From Gerris lacustris (Eukaryota > Arthropoda > Insecta > Hemiptera > Gerridae), in contig OX578280.1 in the NCBI GenBank assembly GCA_951217055.1, positions 43,589,882-43,653,881 on the forward strand: DNA of 64,000 bases, given 5' to 3'. The first letter of the stretch is position 1. Each line of letters begins with the position of its first letter. This document shows positions 57,775 to 64,000 of this stretch, piece after piece. The notes beneath the pieces were generated by a model. That model saw only the letters and a list, made by a program, of their open reading frames with translations. It did not search any database and was not told the DNA's origin. The translations under genes and the position numbers were made by a program.

Positions 57775-60285
57775 TTTAATATGGACAACAGCGTTACTAG
57801 TGTTAATAGCGTTGAGGGATTAGAATAATTTATTACGGAAGGAAAAGAACTTATGTCAGAAGGAAAATTTGACCTTAGAGCTTGAGAAACTACAGATTAT
57901 AAGGATGGTTTGATGGAGTCAAAGAAACTTGTGAAACAAATGTGTTAGGTTTAAAGTCGAATAGAGTGGCCGATACTTTAGGTGTCAGTTCGGAGTCCAT
58001 TAGTCAGTTAAAGGATGGTGTGATCACAAAAAAAAATCCATTCGTTCACAAACCATTTAATCCAATCGGGATTTTTTCCCCAGTGGCTTTAATACCCAAG
58101 ATATTACTGCAAAATACAATAAAAAAAAGTTGAGATGAGGAAGTAGACAGTGAGACGTGTAATTATGTTTATCTCCAGTAGGGATAAAAAGTTATGATTT
58201 TGAATTAGTTTAGAGGGACTAAAACAGGTCTTTTCATCCCTGAACTCAAAAAGTAGGGAGAGTAGTAAAGTAGGGCAAAAAAGTAAAGATTGCAACTTAA
58301 TTATTTTATAAATAGTAGAAAATGAATGGCTAATGTTATGAAGTTGTTGAAATCAGGTTGGCGGCACTGCGCTTTTTTGACAATGTTTATATATTGTTTA
58401 TAACCTGCATCTAAATAACCTTCTATATGAGTTTAATTCCAATTCTTATTTGTTTTTCTTATTGAATCTCTTATATCGGCTATTAAAAGTGCTAATAATT
58501 ATTGTTATTTATTATAATAATAAATAAAAACTGTGCAATGGACGAAAATGTGTATTTTCTTCCTACTGGAGATAAAATATTGTATGTACCTCGTGAGTAA
58601 AGTGCCATTATTCCCCTCGCGGTAATTGTCTCCCTCGGCTGCGTCTCGGGAATTAAAGAGTCTAATTCCCTCGGCTTCGCCTCGGGATTTAGGGACCATG
58701 GTTCATTCGGCTTCGCCTCAAGAACCAACTTTTTCGCTCAGGGAATAATGGCTTACTTTACTCCCTAGGTGCATAAATAACTATTAGACGTTGGGTAATT
58801 GCCAGCATTAGCTGATTATCAAGTTAATATCTAGATGTTTTTAGGTCTAATTTTAGACGAATGTAAGTTAAGTATCCATATGTTTAGTGATGCAAGCATA
58901 AATACATATGCATAACTGTTGCATTTATTAGAGCCTAGAGTTTGAGTGGAGTTAGAGTGCAATTAATACAAGCAAAATCTCGCTGCAATTGATAATTAGA
59001 GATAAAAAAAAAAAAAAAATGTCTCTTCTGACAGGCAATGTAAAGAAGAATCCTTTTAGTGAAACATTTGAAAAATTTGATCGTTACATAAGGTGTTACG
59101 GGTTTTAGCTTTAGTTCTTCGTTTTGTACATAATACTAAATATAAAGAAAGTAAAGTATATGGGGTGTTACTATCAATGAAATTTAATCAGCAGAAATAT
59201 ATGTATTAAAAGTTGTGCTGAGAGAATCCTTTTTAGGGATTAAGGATAATATTATTCAGAGTTAAAATACATTTGGAGATAGTTTAGGTTTAATTAGACT
59301 AAGTACAAAGATTACAGCACTTGAAAATTCTCCAAATTTCCTTCAGCCAGTTGTAGTTCCGTCAAATCATTTCTTTGTTTCTCCTTCTAATTAGAACCAA
59401 CTAATTCTAATTAATTACCGACTAATAAGGTCGGTACATATTAAAAATTGTCTTGTTGGTGTTCAAGGTGTGTTAAGTATTTTGGGGGAGAAGTTCTGGA
59501 TAATAGGAGGACGCTGCACTATTAAACCAGTTTAAATCTGTTGTTTGTCAAAAATAGAGGTCAAACCTTTGGCTACTGATCCCTGTCCATTGCCATCAGA
59601 TAGGACTCGGGATGCCCGAGTCTTTGAAGTTAAGGGGGTTAATTACTCTGAACTAATTTTATTGAGAGGAGGAGTGTAAGCTGGGATTGGTTTCATTTAC
59701 ATTGTGGTGTTTAAAGAACTGTTCATTTTGAGTTAGTACCTTTTCTTTGTACAGATATGTTTATACAGGTTCTTAGGAGATTTGCGGCTAAGTAAAAATT
59801 GGGCGTCCCTCAGTTATCCATTCAGATAATAGAAGTCCATTCAGATAGTAGAATTTTGTAGATGCGAATAATTCATTTAAAAATATAGACTCAGATCAAG
59901 TAGGTAACCACTGTGCAGAAAAACGCATCATGTGGAAATTCTCTTCTTAAGAAGATCCTTAATAGAGCGAGTCTAACTTATGAGGAGAGGCTATCTGTGC
60001 TGTTCGATTAGATTGTGAATCAGTAATAAATTACAAACCCTTAAATTACGATTCCGAAGATCCCACGGACCTATTACCTCTCACTTCAAATATAGTTTTA
60101 CAAGAACCTTAAGAATCTAGGCTTCCTGAATGCGACTTGAACTCATACCTTAATCGGCGTGCCAAGTGGAGGCAACTTCTGCAAGAACAAAGAATGTAAG
60201 AGTCGTTCGGCTGTGGACAGCAAAGGGAGAAGTACTACGGCCCCTGAGGAAGTTGTACCCTTTGGAGATGACTTCAGAAAACAGG
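57775..60285 (+). pseudogene. Heavily decayed BEL/Pao retrotransposon (pol)
   Basis: At 57781 a MDNS block stands where BEL elements have the RT catalytic box, followed by EGKFDLRA and, after a frameshift near 57930, VLGLKSNRVADTLGV and FNPIGIFSPVALIPKILL (RT connection). From about 59470 shifting frames give integrase pieces: KFWIIGGR (zinc-finger region), RDARVFEVKGV, LILLRGG (start of the catalytic core), then ESVINYKPLNY and EDPTDLLPLTSN (C-terminal part of the core) and RAKWRQLLQEQ. RNase H is largely replaced by unrelated DNA, including the MITE at 58584. Stops are numerous. It is the oldest-looking of the three BEL copies. Confidence 0.8.
58584..58773. mobile_element. Small inverted-repeat element with GC-rich CTCGG modules
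   Basis: Terminal repeats of about 30 bp: GTGAGTAAAGTGCCATTATT at the left and AATAATGGCTTACTTTACTC at the right. The interior contains three ~37-bp units around the near-palindrome CCCTCGGCTTCGCCTCGGG (58632-58650, 58668-58686, 58704-58720), the third decayed. It lies inside the BEL relic, so it inserted later. The minus-strand frames at 58492-58728 are products of these repeats. Confidence 0.75.
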
Positions 60286-60474
60286 CTCATGACTTATAAT
60301 AAATTATCTCTGAAGTTAATTTAGGTGGGAGTGTGTTAGATTTGGGGTATTTTGATATTGACACAATTTAATGTTTTTGAATGTCTTATTCTTTTAAAGT
60401 CACGCCTTATTTATATAAAGAGCTCTGTTCTTATATATACGAACTTCTGTACTTAAAACATTTCTTCATACTAA

Positions 60475-60695
60475 TGGATGACTTGGGGTTGGTATGTCGC
60501 TCTATCAGCTGCCTTAGTAATGGCTTCCGTAACCTGGGTGACGTCATTTAACTCAAGTAGCCTCCCATTTATACAGCGATGCTGGGTGAAAACACCGAGT
60601 GTGGGGCCCTTGCCGGAGTTGGGAATCGAAACCGAAACCTCCTTTATGATAGGCGGATTCGGTAGCAATAAGCTACCGGGGACCCCGTTTTTTAA
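60475..60695 (-). mobile_element. tRNA-headed SINE-like element sharing a body with the 5S-headed one
   Basis: Read on the minus strand: a D-arm-like hairpin GGTAGCTTATTGCTACC (60677-60661), an anticodon-like loop ATCATAA with CAT at 60648-60646 (methionine-like), and a B-box-like GGTTTCGATTCCC (about 60634-60622). Then comes a body GGGCCCCACACTCGGTG, TTTTCACCCAGCATCGCTGT, ATAAATGGG (60610-60560). The body matches 47766-47810 of the 5S-headed element clearly. The open frames on both strands here (60471-60702) are incidental. Confidence 0.6.
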
Positions 60696-60700
60696 TAACT

Positions 60701-61298
60701 AGAAAAAGGGGGTTTCGCTCCCCCTCTGTATTTTATCTAAACTTTGATAGTGTTAGTGGCAGAGCCCTTACCTACTGCTAAAATAATTCTCTAAGCGTAT
60801 GTATAACATATTACATTGCATCGGTTCAGGTTTCATACGCCTGCAAAACATAAGGAGTCTGGTGACGAAGTTAAACGTCAATATAATATTTTGTAGAATG
60901 AGCCTAAAATTATCTTGTATATTATTATACACAAACAAGCTACGTCTATATGTTTATAAAATTAAAGCTTTTTCTGTAATTGTTTTATCAGAATTGAAAA
61001 ATGTAAACGGATTATATAATACAGTTGATTTTAAACATGTATTTTGGCAGTTAGCAGTTATTTTGGCAGTGGTTTAGTTATTATTTCGTTTTAAATTGTT
61101 TTTACATTTAAAGGTCGTTGTAATTATAAAACTCTTTAACAGTGTAATTGTAGGTTTCTCGTTACATAAGAAACCCTTGAAGTTATAATTTGTTCAAATG
61201 AGTCAGGGTTAAAAAAAAATAATAATAATAAAATAATAATACATGACATTCCCTTAAACGCACACTCTGTATTATGATTGTTTTTTTTATTTCCATGA
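60701..61298. other. Non-coding stretch
   Basis: The frame 60799-61077 (92 residues) has no motif I recognise, and its composition is that of the surrounding DNA. Confidence 0.45.
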
Positions 61299-62772
61299 AA
61301 ATGGAAGTATGGTGATACCCTTCAAACCGTGATTCCGAGATCTCTGTGATGGAGGGGACTTAAGAACCCGGGGATATCATTAAAATCCGTTTCATATACA
61401 TATATGTCTGTGCGTACGTATGTATATAAGTCCGTATACGTTCGTTCGGAACTTTAAACCTTTATAACATCGCTTCAAGACATCGGTATTAAGATGCGTT
61501 TTCCGGCATTTTTTAGAACTTTTGTCGGAAAAACTGATGGCACAATCCCGAACCTCCTAGCTCGACGTTTCGGAGCTGCAGTCACTTAAGCACGAAATTG
61601 GTCTGTCGACGATAGCTTCAGTTGGCTTTATTTGATTTCAATTTCCTTTGGGGTATATATGTGTCCTATATGGTAGATTGTACCTATACGTTTTGAGCAC
61701 AACCGGTTTAGGGGATATTGGCATTTTAGTGTTTTTTGGGCAGTTGTGTCCGTCCAGTTGATTGTATCCAAACAATTCTTGCGTTAAAATATGCAGCTTG
61801 TAGACTACTTTTGAATGGATATTAGCATGATTACCAAATATCGAGTATAAGCACCAAAAAATGAAACAAAAGTATCATATTGAAATTTTGGTAATTTATA
61901 CTCAGTTCTCTCTTGCTCACGTATTGACACCACTACATTTCATGGAAGTCAGGTGTGGAATTTCCACACCGGTACTTTTTTTGTAGTCGTATTTTATATT
62001 TAAATGGCATAAATATACATTTATATATTTGAAAGGCTGGCTGTTTCTTTACCTGATGATTAATCATTTAACATAAACAGTTTCTTATGAATATCATAAA
62101 TAAATCATATTAAAGTACCGGTGTGGAAATCCCACACTGACTTCCATGAAATGTTGTGTTGTCAAGATTTATTTAATAGCTTAAATAACCACATCGAAAA
62201 ATAGCCAAAATTTCAATATGATACTTTTATGTTTCATTTTTTGGTGCTTATACTCGATATTTGGTAATCATGCTAATATCCATTCAAAAGTAACACAAGC
62301 TGCGTGTTTTAACGCAAGAATTGTTTGGATACAATCAACTGGAAGGACACAACATTTTTTTATAAAAAACACTAAAATGCCAATATCTCCCAAACCGCTT
62401 GTCCGATTGTGCTTACAAAGTATAGGTACAATCTACCATAAAGGACACATATATACCCCAAAGGTAAAAATAAAGCCTACTGAAGTTATCGTCGACAGAC
62501 CGATTTCATACTTATGTGACTGTAGCTACGATGTTCGGGTTTGCGCCATCAGTTTTTCCGACAAAAGTTCTAAAAAATACCGCAAACTGCATGCATCTCA
62601 ATACGATGTCTTGAGGCGATTTTATAAAAGTTCCGAACGAACGTACGTACATACATACTTACGCACAATCATATATGTGTATGAAACAGATTTTTATATC
62701 CCCGGGTTCGTAAGACCCCTCCTTCACAGAGATCTCGGAATCACGTCTTGGAGGGTATGCCTCACTTATTTC
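61299..62772. mobile_element. Foldback element with ~670-bp inverted arms
   Basis: The left arm (61299-61978) and right arm (62114-62772) are imperfect reverse complements along their whole length. Examples are CGTGATTCCGAGATCTCTGT against ACAGAGATCTCGGAATCACG at the outer ends, and ACACCGGTAC against GTACCGGTGTGGAAAT at the inner ends. A loop of ~135 bp separates them. The arms include a TATGT/ACGTACG-type simple repeat. Scattered substitutions and indels show that it is not recent. The 186-residue frame 62218-62778 lies entirely in the right arm. Superfamily unknown; no transposase. Confidence 0.85.
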
Positions 62773-62804
62773 TATTAATTGTTAAACAGTATTTACTTAA
62801 TGAA

Positions 62805-62869
62805 TCTAGGTCTTCCGGTGGTGACCGCGTCTCGAAGGGTGTATTGCAGGTCCCACCGGAGGACCTAGA
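62805..62869. repeat. Stable 21-bp hairpin with one bulge
   Basis: TCTAGGTCTTCCGGTGG (62805-62821), a bulged T, then GACC pair with GGTC and CCACCGGAGGACCTAGA (62849-62869), with one G-T wobble and a 22-nt loop. It is GC-rich in an AT-rich setting, 32 bp beyond the foldback element. Confidence 0.8.
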
Positions 62870-64000
62870 ACTTTATTATAATTCTAACCACAGAAGCCTA
62901 CGAACTTTACTATTTACGTACGTTTAGGGCTCTTTTAATTGAATATATTTCAAATGTTGTATTCGTATTTAAGGGCATTATGTACTTTAAATGCATTCTA
63001 TTTCAACGACTATATTCTTAATTGAAATTGCTGCGAGTGTCCATGAGGTCTTCAATTCAGAGACTTACAATTTTAAAACTTCGTGTGTTCGTTTGTCTGA
63101 CGATAACTGGCGTAAAAATTGACCGATATTAACAAAATTTTGCACATCTCTGCATTTGTGAAAACTATAGTTTTTAGAAATTTGATACTAAATATTCTGT
63201 CAATCTTCCAAAAAAAAATGTTAGTCAGCATTACCTGTTTTATATAGTTTTAAAAATAACGATATGATAGGTCACTCAAACATATGTCCTACTAAGGAAT
63301 TTTATCCGATGCCTTTTTTGATTTTATTTATAAATGCAAGAAAAATTTGTAAATTCTACTTAATTCGTTGAACTGTGAATCGATTGCTCCATCAAGATAT
63401 ATCATAGGATTACATTATGATTTGTTTTCAGTGTAACAAGTTGCTTTATTATATTGTCCAGAAGCCGTTATCTTAAATTTATAATTGTAATTCCTTCCTA
63501 TGGTTTCATTGTGGTTTATGCAGCTGTGGACATTGTAATTACCTGAGGACGCCTGAGACCAAATACAAAGTAATTAATAGTTATGAATTTTGATGAGGAA
63601 TGCATTTTGACACCGTTTTAATGTTTTAGTTTGTTGTTGCAAGAGGTATGTAATTTGCAACAAGATATTGTGTTTCTATTTGTAATCTATCTGTTTGTTT
63701 TAAGTTTTGGTTGAGGAGGTTGATGATAGTAAAGGAAGGGAAGAAGCCAAGTTGTTTTAGGATGGCCACGAGCTCTGTCATCTCAAGTTGTTGCTTCATG
63801 CATATGAATCTAAAACGGTTTCATTTTCCTCAGCTCCCACTCTATTCTGCTACCCAGTATGGCCAAACTCTATTTCAAAACCCTCGCTCCTACCAACTCT
63901 TTATTATCTTGCTATTCAAATTTCGACCTTATATTCAAATTTAACTTCCAACTTGATTGCCATTTTAAGTGCATTTAGTGTCCTAGGTCCTAGAGGAGAG
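62870..64000. other. Non-coding stretch to window end
   Basis: Diffuse insect-type repeat sequence at 63085-63150 (GTTTGTCTGACGATAACTGG, TTGACCGATATTAACAAAAT). The frame 63711-63944 (77 residues) is unrecognised and may continue beyond the window. Confidence 0.45.

Noticed and set aside
58492..58728. Minus-strand frame with repeated EAKPRE-like segments
   Set aside because: Translation of the ~37-bp GC-rich repeat units inside the small inverted-repeat element.
60471..60702. Overlapping 65- and 74-residue frames on both strands
   Set aside because: They cover the tRNA-headed SINE; no protein features.
62218..62778. 186-residue ORF as a real gene
   Set aside because: Coincides with the right arm of the foldback element, and the left arm is not open in the matching frame. 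Kept only as a remark in the foldback finding.

Overview
This is eukaryotic nuclear DNA: AT-rich, gene-poor and dominated by transposable-element debris, simple repeats and long (AT)n microsatellites. An arthropod, probably an insect, is the best guess. The intact BEL/Pao element carries a textbook arthropod core promoter (a TCAGT initiator with AGACGTG at exactly +28), and there is a MADF-like coding fragment and many mobile-element ends of a style common in insects. I found no complete host gene and cannot name a species.

Layout. 1-8.9 kb: AT-rich DNA, microsatellites, copies of a small inverted-repeat element (here 'MITE-A'), a tRNA-headed SINE-like unit, and a snap-back inverted dimer of the same unit. 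8.9-10.6 kb: a long-inverted-repeat element with other DNA in its loop. 12.1-16 kb: a possible DNA transposon, a MADF-like fragment, a full-length MITE-A, and a degraded BEL relic. 16-22.9 kb: mostly featureless, with a minisatellite and a 258-bp MITE. 22.9-25.5 kb: a reverse-strand LINE relic and a reverse-strand Ty3/Gypsy gag relic. 25.85-33.24 kb: a 1.42-kb PIF/Harbinger-like element whose right terminal repeat is split by a complete 5,968-bp BEL/Pao retrotransposon. That insertion has identical 192-bp LTRs and a 5-bp target duplication, and its single expected gag-pol frame is broken once. 37.4-38.9 kb: a 9-bp minisatellite and a second LINE relic. 41-43.7 kb: local duplications. 46.67-47.47 kb: the most interesting locus (below). 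47.6 kb: a 5S-rRNA-headed SINE-like unit. 52.1-52.7 kb: second copy of the long-inverted-repeat family. 57.8-60.3 kb: a third, badly decayed BEL copy. 60.5 kb: a tRNA-headed SINE sharing its body with the 5S-headed one. 61.3-62.8 kb: a 1.5-kb foldback element followed by a very stable small hairpin.

The highlight is at 46,783-47,376. Two tandem copies (period 307 bp) each contain a complete hammerhead self-cleaving ribozyme core. They are bounded by 74-bp inverted arms that match perfectly, and the whole unit lies inside a (TA)n tract with no protein-coding capacity. Stem I of the ribozyme is reduced to the self-complementary hexamer GGGCCC with no loop, which suggests cleavage as a dimer. 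Tandem ribozyme, inverted arm and TA-rich target together suggest a non-autonomous Penelope-like or retrozyme-like element, perhaps with a circular-RNA stage. Family assignment and activity are inference.
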